64,000 nucleotides of DNA. It comes from Carallia brachiata. Lineage: Eukaryota; Streptophyta; Magnoliopsida; Malpighiales; Rhizophoraceae. The notes under the pieces were generated by a model. It was given only the letters and a program-made list of their open reading frames with translations, ran no database searches and was not told the DNA's origin. Of the stretch, positions 38,248-50,985 are shown in pieces; the first letter of the stretch is position 1; each line of letters opens with the position of its first letter. The translations under genes and the position numbers were made by a program. The DNA lies in NCBI GenBank assembly GCA_021464245.1, contig JADCRB010000011.1, forward strand, positions 688,131 through 752,130. The letters run 5' to 3'.

Positions 38248-40148
38248 ACAAAAACTCAATTTTAAAAGTGTAATGACACCCATAAAAATTGGATTACGCA
38301 ACTAAATTAGTAGTAATCATAGTCTCTGGCATTGTTATCAAAACTTTTAATGTTGGTGGGAGCCACTCTTCTATTATTGCTAAATCAGTTGGCTGTTATA
38401 TTGTTTTACACTATTACAGGGCACTAAAAAGATATTAAAAACAAATAGTGGACGAGGATTAAGAATAGGATTTAATGGGACTTAGGTGTGGACCGTGTGG
38501 TGAACGCTACAATCATGGGCCCAGACGGTGATTCTTACCCCAATGGGGGCCTACCATTAAAGGGAGGTGTGATTTTGACATTAGATCAGGCCCAAAAATC
38601 TACTTGGCTTGCCCACACCAGGTGGAATTTTTTTTTATTCTTGAAAGCGAAAATATAAAAAAGTCAAAATAAATGATTCAACAATAGTTGATATATTTGG
38701 TGGTCATTTTCAAACCGAATGATCTAAGATTTGAACGTCAGTATTTTCTTCATCTCTTATCTCTCAACTACTGGATTACCAATACCACAAGATTATATTT
38801 GTTATTTGACTGTTATTATGCGAAGTTGCCTGTTATTTTGTTGGAAAAAGTAGCCATCCAGATTTTGTGTCAAGATACTTAGTAATATAATAATGTATAT
38901 ATTTTTTGAATTTAAAATTTAGGGTAATATTTATTAAAATTTAAATTTTAGTTTTTTAAGAAAAGTTTTATTATTAAATTCTTAAGTGTATATTTTTTCT
39001 ATATACATAACAACTATAAGACGTCTTGCTGCGTGTTAACCTTGTGCACAGGCCTCTGTTATCAGCACATGAATGCTTCGGCACAGAGCAGTTTAAACTA
39101 CCAATTAATTTTAGTTACAAATTGTAATTTCTTATTAAGTACAAAATTTTTGTCGTGTCTGGCGATTTAGTTTTAGAAACTGACGTGTCGGTAACAAGCT
39201 ACATAATCGATCGACGTCTTTATGTCCAAATTGCGATCCATGAGCCAAATGAAAGCACATTACGGTGTTTCCAATCCGAAAGAGGTGGTCTGCTGAGCAA
39301 GGCAGCGAATACATGAACCGGCGGCGCCACGGCGGAGGGAGATTCCGGTGGAGGTGGCTTCGTTAATCGTACATGGCAGGTATGGTTATTTGATCATTAA
39401 AAAAAAAAAAAAACGAAGATAATAAGAACGTAAAGTTGATTTGATCTTTTTAATCGTATTAATTAATCCTTCATTTTCCCAATTCGCGCAATGAATCCCT
39501 TTAATTAACACTAGTGGCTCAATAACCCCTCACTGATTCATGTTGGATTTGGTTACTAGTCGGCAATGTGGCCCGTAAACCCTGAACCCAGTGGACTTTC
39601 CATCTTCCCACGTAGCCTAAGTAAAAGCAAGAAAACAGAAGACCACTGGCCCCATAATTAGAAACGCCACTCGGCCTTGACACTGCTACCAACCAAAAAT
39701 CGATTCCACTTGATGACTTGGACACGATGACACTTTGGCCAAAGTTGTTCATAGTCCATTTTAGGGATGAGAATAATGATAGAGCATTATTAAAAATCAA
39801 CAACTTTACTCAACGGATTGAAGAGGATTTCTCTCAATTAGTAGGTGATAGGTTCAAACTCCACCAAATCTTATTTTCTTCTTCCCAAATGCTCAATAAG
39901 ATTCTTTGTAAAATAAAAAAAAAAAAAAAAGTAAGGCTCTATGCTACATGAAATCTAAAGTCCCCTATATCTCTCTATCACTTTTTTTCTTTCTTTTCAT
40001 TATTTTTTGTTTGAAGGAGAGAAATAAGAGACCTATGACCGTTGCTTTTTCCTGTAATAAAAATAATCCCAATACCTTGAAAAGTGTCCTCATCGGTGGC
40101 AAGAAATTGGAATCAAGTCTCCACTGAATGAATCCCTGGCTGTCAAGG
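38248..40148. other. gene-free stretch with a possible SINE
   Basis: No conserved gene is seen. A GC-rich patch with GGCGGCG/GGCGGAGG words at 39315-39360 is unexplained. The SINE-like unit is listed separately. Confidence 0.45.
39780..39931 (+). mobile_element. possible truncated SINE with A tail
   Basis: GATAGGTTCAAACTCCACC at about 39847 fits a pol III B-box of tRNA-derived SINEs, and an A15 tract ends near 39931. An A-box candidate upstream is weak and no target duplication was seen. Confidence 0.45.
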
Positions 40149-40617
40149 TTGTCAGAACCGGACCGGTCATCGAACCGGAAACATTAGTGGGTCAAAGTTC
40201 AACCGATTGAACCGGTCGAACCGGTATTTGAACCGGTATTTAATAATATATATATGTATAAAAGTAATTATAAAAATAATATTTATAAATAGTGATTAAA
40301 TATTAATTTTTCTAATTTTAAGGATGAAATTAAAATTTTTAATAGATTTAGGACTAAATTGAACTTTTAAATTAAAGTTAATGCTTAAATTATAATTTAA
40401 ATAACATTTGGGGTCAAATTGTAATTTATGAATTTTTTAATTTTATTGGACCGGTTCAACCGGTCTGATTTTTACCGGTTTTGACCGGTTCTTGACCGAT
40501 TTTTTTCGGTTTTGACCGGTCTGAATCACCCTTCAAAATTTACTAAAACTGGCCCGAACCACCGGCCGGTCCCCGGTTCAACCGGTCCGACCGACCGGTC
40601 CGGTCCAGTTCTGACAA
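40149..40617. mobile_element. ACCGGT-rich nonautonomous DNA element, copy 3 (best preserved)
   Basis: The left end TTGTCAGAACCGGACCGG and the complement of the right end TTGTCAGAACTGGACCGG form an 18-base inverted repeat with one mismatch. At least ten ACCGGT or close variants cluster in the outer 120 bases on each side. The AT-rich centre matches copies 2 and 4. There is no coding capacity, so it would need a transposase from elsewhere. Confidence 0.8.
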
Positions 40618-43600
40618 TAGTGCTGGCTGTTAGTCATCGCTAGCTCCGTGAAAAATAGTGAATAACAAAGCCGAACTGCCCGTGTTGAATTGCCTACGGA
40701 GCTAACTTGATGAAACTCGTCAGTCAGGAGATGGTCTTAGAAGGTAACAATGCAGCCATTGATTGGCCAAACCGAAACTGCAGCCCGCCCGCCCGGCCCT
40801 CTTCCATTAGCGCTCTAACACTCGCACAAGCACAAAGCAACTACGTCATCAGCGTTCAACTTTCTATCCTTCACAAATCAATTCCAGCCCCTGGTGAAAA
40901 CGTTACTCTGACTGCTACTCCAATAGCAATTCCAAAACATCCACAACTTTAGAGGCCTGTCATAGCATTCTAGCAGGAGTAAAAAATTAGATATAAATTG
41001 GTAGCAACTAGCACTGTATTCAATCATACAGAATTAGCAATTCGAACTTCTAGTCAACACTTCGACGATAATCTACCAATGCCTGGCACTAATCTGCATC
41101 AAGCAACGATTCTCAACATGCACACTAAAACTAGTTAGACAAATTGTACAATCCTAAGCAATGCTAACCATTCTGTCTGAGGTTCTATTATTATACTGAA
41201 ACAAGTTCATGGAATTGAATGAACTATTATGGCTAATTAAATGGAGTATGTAGCTGCCATGCATCATTTCACATTCTACTTGATTTTGCACACAATAATT
41301 CAAGCAGCCATTCTCATGCTTGTTTTTTGTTGTAACCTTGTTTCATGAATCATTTTTTTCATGTTTTTTTTTGTGTTTTTCACTTCCAATAGATGTATCC
41401 AATCAACTGAAAAGCAGTGTCCCTATCTTGTGTACCTAAAAAAAAAAAAAACACACTTTGACATGGATCATTTTGGGAGGGCGGGGTGGAGGTTTTGAGC
41501 ATTCAAAAATTCATATGGGCTACTTTTGTTAAAAAATAATGCAAAAGATTACATGAAACACAGATATAAATCTAATTTCTTTTTCTGTTTTATTTTGTTA
41601 CGTAAAAATAAGCTCATAAATCCAATATCTACAACGTTAATAAACAGCACATTATAACTGGCCGCATAAGAGATCTAGTCAGAAAAGAGAACGGGTCAGA
41701 TCACATGAATTGGCTAAGAGATACCAAAAAAAAAAAAAAAAAAAAAGGGAAAAAAATGGCATACAGTGACTTGGTTTATACAGTTCCAACTAATCAATTT
41801 AGACTGACATCAAAATGATGACAAAATTAATAAAGCTTTAATCTCAAACTCAACTGAGATTGATTCATGAATCTTTTTTGGTTATTTCACTATACTATGG
41901 ACTAAGTTAGACCAACATGAAGCATCAGATGTGGTTGCTCTCAATTCTTCTATCCAAACATTACAAAACTACTATTATTCCAAAAACAAGACTTCAATAA
42001 TTTCAGCTCAACTTTTGCCTTGCCAAAAGTTAAATTGTTCCCTAAGGTAAAGATTTGAGGAATTACACTGAACTAATCTCTGCCAAGCTCATCGCTCTAT
42101 GCAAACCAGAACATATCGGAAGTACAGACATGTAATTGAGCCCATGAATTTGCCACTTCCTAATTACTTCAAAAAACAAAGGGGGTTACAACAAAACAAA
42201 AGAGGCTACGTCTGTATCAAAGCCATTGCGGAAAACACCATATATCAGTTGTCTCATTATCATGAGGAAGTTACTGTGTTGTTCATTATACAATAGTTAT
42301 TGTTATTTAAAGCTAATCACAGCTGTGTCACAATGACCTTGCTGCCAACACAACCATGTTTATCAGTTCTTATACGTGGTTGAGGATACCACATATTCAC
42401 CCTCATGTCACAATGGCAACTGATATTCCACTCAAAGCGATCAGACCATGAGGCTGATGGCATTGCTTTCGTAACTAAATTTAGGGCTCCAATAACAGTA
42501 ATAGCTTTTAATCAAAAGTACCACCAACAATTCATAAACGTTAATTAAAAGCATATCTTGAACAGGAGCGTACATAACAAAAGACACAAGACAAGTACTG
42601 TTGTTTCCAATAATCATGACAGTTTGGACGGTGTTTAGTTCCTACCAACACATTCATGTGTATGCACTGTTAAGTATTAACTATTGGGTAGTTAAGCCAA
42701 AAAGTGAGATGCAGACAAAACAATTGAGTTTGGGAAAACTTTATCAAAAAGCTAATCTAGAATACCTCGGTTTACTTATCGAATTCCAGCCGAACCTGCA
42801 ACCGATTCAAAAGAAAAGGCACTCCAATACCGAACATTATAATCCTAAACAATCTGGACAGGATACTGAAAGTAAGGTTCAATATGATGCGTCGGAAATA
42901 CTACTGACTAAACGATCAGTCTGTTTCTGTCAAATTAAGTATTGGACTCTTTTACACACATCCAAATTACTTTCGGAATTTATATGCCCCAATCTCATTC
43001 ATCCAAAAAATAATATTAGCCTTTTCTATAAGGATATAAATATGCCCCTTAGCACAAACATAGAACTTTATATATTCCACTATCATGAAATTCATTGATA
43101 AGAAACCTGTAGCACTATCAGAAAAATTCAAGTTCAAGCTACAATTAGCTTAAGTATTACACATTCAATACATCAAAACCGGAATAAGAAGGTTCGTGAT
43201 AACGGTGTTTCACCAATCAAGAGCTAGCTCAAAAATGAACAATCTTATGTGAACATCATGTCTATGTGATCCTTGACAATTGTAGAGAATGAATTAAGTC
43301 CACCGGCCTTGCACATAAGTAGGTCAGCATCTCCAAATGGTAGAAATTCAGAAAGTTAACCTCAACTTTACCTCAATGGTGTCACTAATGTCACTAACAA
43401 TCATAGACATGGCATGTATAATTTATTAAATTGGAGCACTTGTTGCGGCCGAAAAGAATATCTAGTATTCTGTTCAAAAAAAAGAATATCGAGTACAAAT
43501 GTATGTGATGATCAATGACATACAAGCTCGTCTATGCAACTTTGTGTACTAAACACCAAAAAAAAAAAAAAAAAAGAGCCAAACGCCTAATTGCATAGGA

Positions 43601-45499
43601 GAATAGGGCATAGCTTTCCTGTTTGGATGTAAAAACACTACAAACGCACTCGTCCATTGCTTATTTATAAACAAAAACCAAAATTGCACCATTTGCAGCT
43701 CACGATAATACTATGATCGTCCAAACAGAACTCTATAAACAAACAAGATCATCATTCCACCATCCACTGCTCCGGATGCATAAATTAAAAGCTAACTGGC
43801 TAAGTAATTGGAAACCATTAATGATGACAATCACCTTATTTGCAAACAAATACACGTACTTTGCCTGGATACTTTTGTCAATTGTCACCTTGCTCCTGAA
43901 ATAGAGCCTCTGTCTAATTAATTTCTAGCGGAACTTGTTTTTAGATCTTTCTATAAACCCAGAAAGATTCCAAATGGAACCCAAATACAAACAGAATATA
44001 CACATGCTTAATCAAACAGTATAGTCCATTAGAGAAAACACATAAAATCCGAACGACCAACTCCACAAAGTTGAAAAGCAAACTAAATATACATATGAAT
44101 GTATTAAACTTGCCTGAACGCAGCAAATAGAAGCCGTTCCAAAAAAGAAGCGCCCTGGAAACTGGAAAGCAATAAAGAGTTAAAGAGCAATTCACCGCTA
44201 CAAATGACAAAGAAAACACAGGCCTTGAAGGATCTTCCACAAAAGGAAAGAGAATAAAAGGCAGGAGAAAAATCAGCTGACAGAAAAATTAAGTACTGAC
44301 CTGTGAACATGGGAATCCCATATTTGGGCTGAATGTCGGAAACTTCACTCATTGCCATAAAATAGCGAATATCTTGCAAAAAGAGGAAAGATGTCCTTAA
44401 AAACTGAGCAATTTTTAACGGGGTCCCTTTCCGTAGTACCAAATTCAAGTCCATCTGATCCATCTCGAGTCCAAAAATCCACGAGAACGAAAAGCATATC
44501 ATTGAAAAGTGCATTGCTTTAGGAGTATTCAAGCAAAACCCATAAAATGGGTTAGTTTAAGGAAAACCCATATGAGATCAGGAACAAAAATGAGAGGGGA
44601 AAAAAAAAACCCCCAAATCTGTGCCTTTGACTTGCATGGTCTCACAACAAGAAGAAGTTGAAGTACATGAATAGGGATCATAAAAGCCAAAAGAATTTTT
44701 TTTTTTTTTTTTTAAATGAAGGGTTTTGATAGATCGATCAAAGTTAGCAAGTTAAGTGGAGAGATGGTTTGAGATTCAAAAAATTCCGTTTTTCCGTTAA
44801 AACTTCAGAAGTAACAACCAGGCGTACCTTCACACAAGCGTACTTCCACGGCTCCTCCACTTCCAAAGAAAGGACCATGAAAAGCCACGCTTTGAATCAC
44901 CATGACACTGATTCTCCAATAAAAATTATTATTGAGATGATAAAACGCTAGCGGTTAAAATGGACAGCCACTGACTAGACGCAAAGCCCATCAACGTTAT
45001 CCAATGTCAGATAAAAATGCCCAAAAAAGAGTCAGACAGACCATCTCATAAAAAAGAAAGCGGAAAGGTGTGGAATGTAACGCTGGAATTGTGATGTGTC
45101 AAGCTTGCCATCGTTTCGTTTGCAGCCCCCCCAGTTCAGATTTGAGGCTTGAGCCTTGGATTTTTTCTATCTGAAAAAGGAAAGAGTCAGAGGGGGAATC
45201 TGGAAGGGTGTGGTGAGAAGGGGTTCAGCGTTTCAAAGAATTCAGCTTATCAAAATAGTTTTTTAAAAAAGAAAACATATCAAACTGTGTAATATTACAT
45301 CTGCCACCACTTAAAATAGTAATTTAGTGTGTTTCTTACTATGCGAATTCGAGTCTCCTCCTGTCGTGTCGTCTGCACCTTATAGAGAGAAAGGAGGCAC
45401 ATACATGCATCTAGAGAACCATGGAAAAGGAGGGGGAAAATTTAAAAAAAAAAAAAAAAACCACCCGAATACAAAGAAGGGAAAGGTAAAACTACTGTC
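40618..45499. other. stretch without recognised protein genes, downstream of MIR156
   Basis: A 165-codon frame at 42601-43098 (+) and a 142-codon frame at 44104-44532 (-) have no recognised domains. Because MIR156 is transcribed leftward from 45.6 kb, part of this region may be its long primary transcript, but no splice structure can be set from sequence alone. Several A runs occur (41429, 41727, 43559, 44698 region). Confidence 0.4.
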
Positions 45500-45600
45500 A
45501 TTCACTGACAGAAGAGAAGTGAGCACAAACGCTGCAAAGGTATGTCACCCGCATACAATCACTTGCGTGTGTGCTCACTCTCTTCTGTCAGCGTCTAGTG
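45496..45600 (-). ncRNA. MIR156: MIR156 precursor
   Basis: On the minus strand the sequence TGACAGAAGAGAGTGAGCAC (complement of 45571-45590) equals mature miR156 over all 20 bases. About 44 bases of loop side follow, then the star arm GTGCTCACTTCTCTTCTGTCA (complement of 45506-45526). The two arms pair throughout with a single bulged T in the star arm, the usual miR156 duplex form. miR156 targets SPL transcription factor transcripts and holds the juvenile phase. The location between CIPK6 and an LRL bHLH gene matches Arabidopsis MIR156B. The opposite strand would carry a one-base-longer look-alike and is not the miRNA strand. Confidence 0.95.
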
Positions 45601-45967
45601 TAATAAGTTCCCTTTCCTTCCTGGTTTCTTTCTTCTTGTTTTGAGCCCCACCATGGACGTTCTTTAACAAGTGATTGGGACTGAACTTGTTAGATAGCAA
45701 AAGTTAACAACCCCCATAAACATAAACTTTGGTGTCTTTGTCTTCTGATTCATCAGATCTGAAAACCCGCGGAATAAGGCCTATATTCGCGAAGAAAGAA
45801 TCTTCTTAGCTAGGGTTTCAAGAAGAACCCCACTTCAATATTCCTGTCCTGCTTTGCATGGACACTGCTCCTCTCAAAGTTTGAATCTTTTTGGACTGAA
45901 AAGAGAAACCCAGATTTTAATTTCACTAGCACATGCCTCACTCAGCTCAATCGATCTTCCTACGCGG

Positions 45968-46010
<43 letters not shown>

Positions 46011-47474
46011 CGGAAGAAAAACGGAACCAAAATGACAGCCACATATCAGACATACCGACAGAACAGAAGCCACAGAGTGAAAGAGAGAAAGGGGCGCTGT
46101 GTTGTCGATTAGCAATAAAAGGTGGATCCACGCGTGAGAGTCGAGAGGATGGGGTTGAGACTTGAGACTTGAGAAAAAAAACTTTTTTTTTTTCCTTTTC
46201 TTTCTTGGGGCAAATAGGGACGGACGGCCGGACGGCCTTCTTTTGTTAGAATGAAATAGAACTTTTTGAGAGAGAGAGAGAGAGAGACAGAGAGAGGCAG
46301 GTAGTGATATAATAAACATGTACCAAAAGAAAAAATAGTGATATATTAAATTCAGAAAATTAAAAATTAAAAAAAAAAATTAATCGAGATAAAAATTCTT
46401 AAGTGTACTGTGTGTGACCAGCATACCCGATTAAAAGCGGAAGGGATATTCAAGTATTCAAGCCACTGTGAATTGAATGCTTTTTAAGCCACTCCTGACC
46501 GTCGGATTGGCGTGGAGGCCCGCCATTTTAATGCAACTGTAACATACTGTAGTCCGGACGGTTGGAAAAAATGGATACAAAAATGTCTCTATATATTCGA
46601 GTGTAGTTGGAGTGTTCAGTAAAATTAAATTTATGTATTTATTTTGGTAATAGATTCATTGCAATCAGCTAGAGACTCAATATTGTTGGAGGCAAAATAT
46701 AATATTTCTTAACAAAATTATTGTAATACCATCTTGAGTCGTTGTCTCATTTTATTTAAAAATAAGTTATTATGAGTTAGACTTGTGTAGATATTAAGCA
46801 TGAATATTGGTATAGAATTAATCAATCATGGAGATAGTTGTGAGTTAAGACATTTTGCTTTCTAAATCTTTTTCACGTATCCACATCATGGTGAATGGTC
46901 CGAGGCAATATAATTTCGTCGATTCTATTGACCGCCATAACAAAGTTTCAATTTTATTTTAACAAGGAAGATTTTAAATTTATGGCGTTGAATAAATCTT
47001 TTCTAGCTATATTTTTGGTACGTCAACGTTCCTAAAGTATGATTTAAGGCTATTGATAAAAAAAAAAAAAAAAGGCGTATCTAATCTACCTTAATTTGTT
47101 AGAGCAATGTCAAGGAGGCTGCTTATTAATTTGTAATAAGAATAAATAATTATTTCTACCGAAAGTTTTGGTCAGAAAAAGGGCGTGTAAAGTTGTTTGA
47201 TTTTATTTTTCAATTCTCAAACAAATAGATTTGCTCTTATTTTTGTTGTCATTTTCAGTAGCTTATAATATTGGTTAAACAGATTAGATATTCTTTTCTA
47301 CATTATAAATTGAGGAAGCAAATTACTTTGAGTTCCCTTGATCCATCTCTAATCACCTATGAAACATCTGACGAATTGTTGAGTCTCCTCATTCTGTTTC
47401 ACTTGGCCATTTTATTGGGGGGTCTTCTTTCTTGCATATTCTCATCTTTTTTTTTCACTAAAATAATAAATTAA
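45601..47474. other. MIR156 upstream region with GA/CT microsatellites, then AT-rich spacer
   Basis: For the leftward MIR156 transcript this is upstream sequence. It contains GA runs (CT on the transcribed strand) at 45971-46006 and 46268-46288. Open frames across them are repeat translations, not genes. Beyond 46320 the sequence is AT-rich with an A15 run near 47060. Confidence 0.45.
45971..46006 (-). repeat. (GA)n microsatellite, CT on the MIR156 strand
   Basis: An AG/GA run of about 36 bases roughly 400 bases upstream of the MIR156 hairpin. A second run of about 21 bases lies at 46268-46288. CT-rich tracts near plant transcription starts can act as Y-patch or GAGA-type elements, which is only a possibility here. 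Confidence 0.85.
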
Positions 47475-47962
47475 TGCCTAACATTTAAGTTAAATTTAAT
47501 TATAAACACAACGTTTTATTTTTTATAAAATTAGTTCTCTACGTTTTCATCATAAGATAATTTAGTACTTTTATATAATTTGATCGTTATATTTGTTGAC
47601 TTATACACTATATATTCGATGTGTCATCAGACCATTCACTAATAAAGTAACATGTTATTAAAAATATGATGAGATAGTGTTTTATTTTATTCCTTTCATT
47701 AGCATTTCTATTAAATTCCAAAATTTTGGAAAAAAATGAAAAATATTGAGAAAAAAATATCATGCTATCATATATTTAATGATATGATATTCTATTGAGA
47801 TGTGATTATTTGACATGATGAGTAAATGATATAAACTTTGGTAAATTTAAAGGTTAGATAACAAAAAAATATCAATTTATTCCATAACAAAAACATGAAG
47901 AATTGATTTTTTAAAAATAAAATATTATATTTATAATTAAATATTAGTCCAGATATTAGGCA
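47475..47962. mobile_element. inverted-repeat element (MITE-like)
   Basis: Left end TGCCTAACATTTAAG..TAAATTTAATTATAAACA and the complement of the right end TGCCTAATATCTGGAC..AATATTTAATTATAAATA pair with several mismatches over about 38 bases. The interior is AT-rich and noncoding. No convincing flanking duplication was found. Confidence 0.5.
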
Positions 47963-48776
47963 CCAATTTAATATTTTGACCTTTATTTTGTTTTTGTGTT
48001 TTTTTGGGAGCAAATCCTTTTTTTTTTTTTTCCTGTTCCATAAATAAGTTGGGTCAAGGCTTCAATATGTGGCTACGTGAGATAATACAACCAGATAATA
48101 AGATTGTAAAGGATGGACTCGGCAACATTGGATTATAGGTGGCTTTCACTTTCGACCAATAAGATAATGGAGCAGCAGCAAACATAATTATGGCTATATA
48201 TAAATAAGAGTATAGCGGCAAGTGGGAGCTGCAGCCTGGAATTTATTTTTTAAACAATAAATTAAGCAATAAACAACCGTACAAATGGTCCCAAGTCCGA
48301 ATCTATTTTTTTAAGAAATATTTTCAAAAATTCTTTAAATAAAATTAAAATAACCTAAACTATTAAATTATTAAATTTAATAAAAAATTTATTAAATATT
48401 ATAAAAATATATTATATAATTATTTTAATATTATATAAAATATGTTCATATAATAAATTTTTTTTTTTTTTTGGACGTCCGGATCAAATCTAATTTAATC
48501 TTGTAAATCAATTAACAAACTTAAATCGCTGTTTTTCTGAGATTGATTGAAATGACAGACGTCTGAAGTAGTACGAATGGTATCGTTATGGTGAGTAACC
48601 AAGGCCGAGCTAGAAATTTGATGCCCTCCGAAAAAATTGGGTTGTACCCACTACCCACCCAACCCCACCCATGACTCTTATATATATATTATATGATGAC
48701 AAGAGTACGGTTATTATTATTATTATTATTATTTTGTTGGATCAGGCATAAACTAAACTTATCGTATAAAATGAAA
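47963..48776. other. AT-rich spacer
   Basis: A TTA trinucleotide run lies at about 48711-48734 and an AT-rich stretch at 48340-48470. I see no gene or conserved RNA. Confidence 0.5.
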
Positions 48777-49395
48777 GGTAAATATATGAATTTTGTCCAC
48801 TATTTTTACTTTTTTTGAGAATTTTGTCCATAACGTTTTTTTGTTTTAAATTATGCCTTTAATGTTTCTGCCGTAAATTTTTTTTACCTTCTGCCATTAG
48901 TTTATTGTTAAATTTAACACATTTAACAGTCCAATTATCATCACGTCGTCTAATTTAAATAACATATTAGTATAAAGTGATGATCTGACATTTAATAAAG
49001 TGATGATCTATATCATTTTCTAATTAGTTCTGTTCAGACATTTACTTATATATAGTGTATACAGATTACAGAATTTTTATTTTTATTTTTACTTTTAACT
49101 TTATAAAATTATAAATAACATTTTCTTTTGATTTTTTAAAAGTCACAATATTTGAAAAAAATTTTTAAAAAAATTATTAGATATTAGGTCATCACTGTAT
49201 ACTCATATGTTATTCAAATTAGACGACGTGACGATAATTGGATTGATAAATGTTAAATTTAACGGCAAACTAACGGCGGAGGGCAAAAAAGTTTGACAGC
49301 ATAAACGTTAAGGGTATAATTTAAAACAAAAAAAAATGTTGTGGGTGAAATTCTCAAAAAGAGTAAAGATGGAGGGCAAAATTCATATATTTGCC
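48777..49395. mobile_element. Mutator-like MITE with long terminal inverted repeats
   Basis: The left end GGTAAATATATGAATTTTG and the complement of the right end GGCAAATATATGAATTTTG start inverted arms of roughly 200 bases. They share further inverted pairs such as GTTAAATTTAAC and ATTAGACGACGTGA. The flanks AAAATGAAA (48768-48776) and AAAATAAAA (49396-49404) are a 9-bp duplication with one mismatch. Long arms plus 9-bp duplications are typical of Mutator-like elements. No transposase is encoded. Confidence 0.8.
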
Positions 49396-50518
49396 AAAAT
49401 AAAATTCTAACAACTTTATGCATGGTCCGGTAATTGGTAAATTTTATATATTTTTTTTTATTAAAAGGCTTATTATATAATAAATTATTTAATGAGATAA
49501 TTCTCTTTTATTTTTTTAAATCTCACAATTTTTTTACAGAATAAGTTTTTAAAATCTCAAAAATAAAGTCTAAATCTTAACTATTAAAATACTAAATTTC
49601 GCGTATAACAAATAGGAGCATGAATATTTTGATAATAAGTAATTGTGATTAAGAAAAAAAAAAGGAAAAAGAAAAAGCATCTAATCTATTGGATTAGGGG
49701 AATATATTCTTTCCTAAACAACGCCATAAAGAGTGCGAGTTGTTCAAGGATTACGGAGCGGGACCATCTTCTCTGTGTACCTGTAGATGTCAAAGATGGA
49801 AAAAAAACTTAAAAATAGGGTAGAAAACATAATTGTTAACTTTGACCAAAAAAATGAACATTTTTGTTAAAGAAAAAAAAATTTGTGGTCCAAAAGGCCA
49901 CATCAAATCCCGATTGAGTTGCCTGGCAGAATCTACAGTGCACATGGCACTATGGCAGATGCCCAGCTATACATGGTTTAAATAAGTACAGAAATTTCTT
50001 TTTTAGCAAAAAAAAAATCCTGTTCAAAAAAAAAAACGAACAGATGAAAAAACAAAATTTAAGCCAGCAGCCTAACTCAGTCCAACCCAGCCCAATACAT
50101 TTTACTCTAATGGACATCAAGCCCAGTAGTACAACCCAATCCAACCGACCCATTTTAAGCAGGGCCATATTATGCTGTTCTGCAAAAGCAAAAAACTGCA
50201 AACTGGTCCACTGGCCAGAAATGTTGACGGCTCGGTTTCATATATTATGAAATTATAAATTAAAAGTGATATAAAATTAAAAATTAAATAATAAGATTAA
50301 ACGTGTGGTCCTTAGTTAATTGTTTTTTATTGGACTGTGATGGTATCTACTTTTTCTATTTGTAGGAAAAAAAAATAAAATAATAAAACGGCAACTAGAA
50401 ATGTCGTTTTTGTTAATTCTGTGTCGTTTGTGTTGATGTTGTACCCGTCGGTTCGCCGGAGAGTCGGGGGCCTTAGAACCCAAGAGAGATCTTCAAGAAC
50501 TAGCGATAAACATTGGCA
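49396..50518. other. spacer and likely promoter/leader of the COA6-like gene
   Basis: AT-rich to about 50390, then a GC-richer patch (CGTCGGTTCGCCGGAGAGTC at about 50447) that is probably the 5' leader of the next gene. Small minus-strand frames at 49950-50584 show no conserved domain. Confidence 0.45.
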
Positions 50519-50952
50519 ATGGAAACCTGCGCAACGAGAAACCCAGATCAAGTTCAGGCCGATGTCCTCCTTCAAGCCAGACAAGCTTGCTACAAGGTTC
50601 TATAATCTTTCTTTCTCTCTTTGTCTTCTTTCTATTTCTTTCTTTGGATGCTGTAATTTAGTTTTTCGACTGAATATATAAATATAATGTGGGGCTGAAG
50701 TTGTTTGATTAGAAGGGTTTTGATTGTATTGGTATCAGTCCCGTGATGGTTTCTATGCGTGTTTGGACAAAGAATCAGGAAAAAAACCTACGGAAAGTGG
50801 GACTGTGGGCCTTTTGTACCCAATGGAGTGCAAAAGCTTTAGGGATGAGTTTCAGAAGAATTGTCGCACTACTTGGGTGAAATTCATGGACCCCTTTTTC
50901 TTATTGAATGCATTGTTTGTGTTTTCATATGTATTAGTGTTGGTTTTAACTC

Positions 50953-50985
<33 letters not shown>

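Noticed and set aside
42601..43098. 165-codon plus-strand frame
   Set aside because: No recognisable domain, and it lies in the downstream region of MIR156. I do not call it without transcript or conservation evidence.
44104..44532. 142-codon minus-strand frame on the MIR156 transcript side
   Set aside because: No domain recognised. It could lie within the primary transcript but there is no evidence of translation.
45506..45526. A plus-strand miR156 look-alike, TGACAGAAGAGAAGTGAGCAC
   Set aside because: It has one extra A relative to miR156 and is exactly what the star arm of the minus-strand hairpin looks like when read on the other strand.
45854..46319. Open frames of 85-119 codons on both strands across the GA repeat
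   Set aside because: They are translations of a dinucleotide repeat (Arg-Glu or Ser-Leu runs) and have no conserved part outside it.
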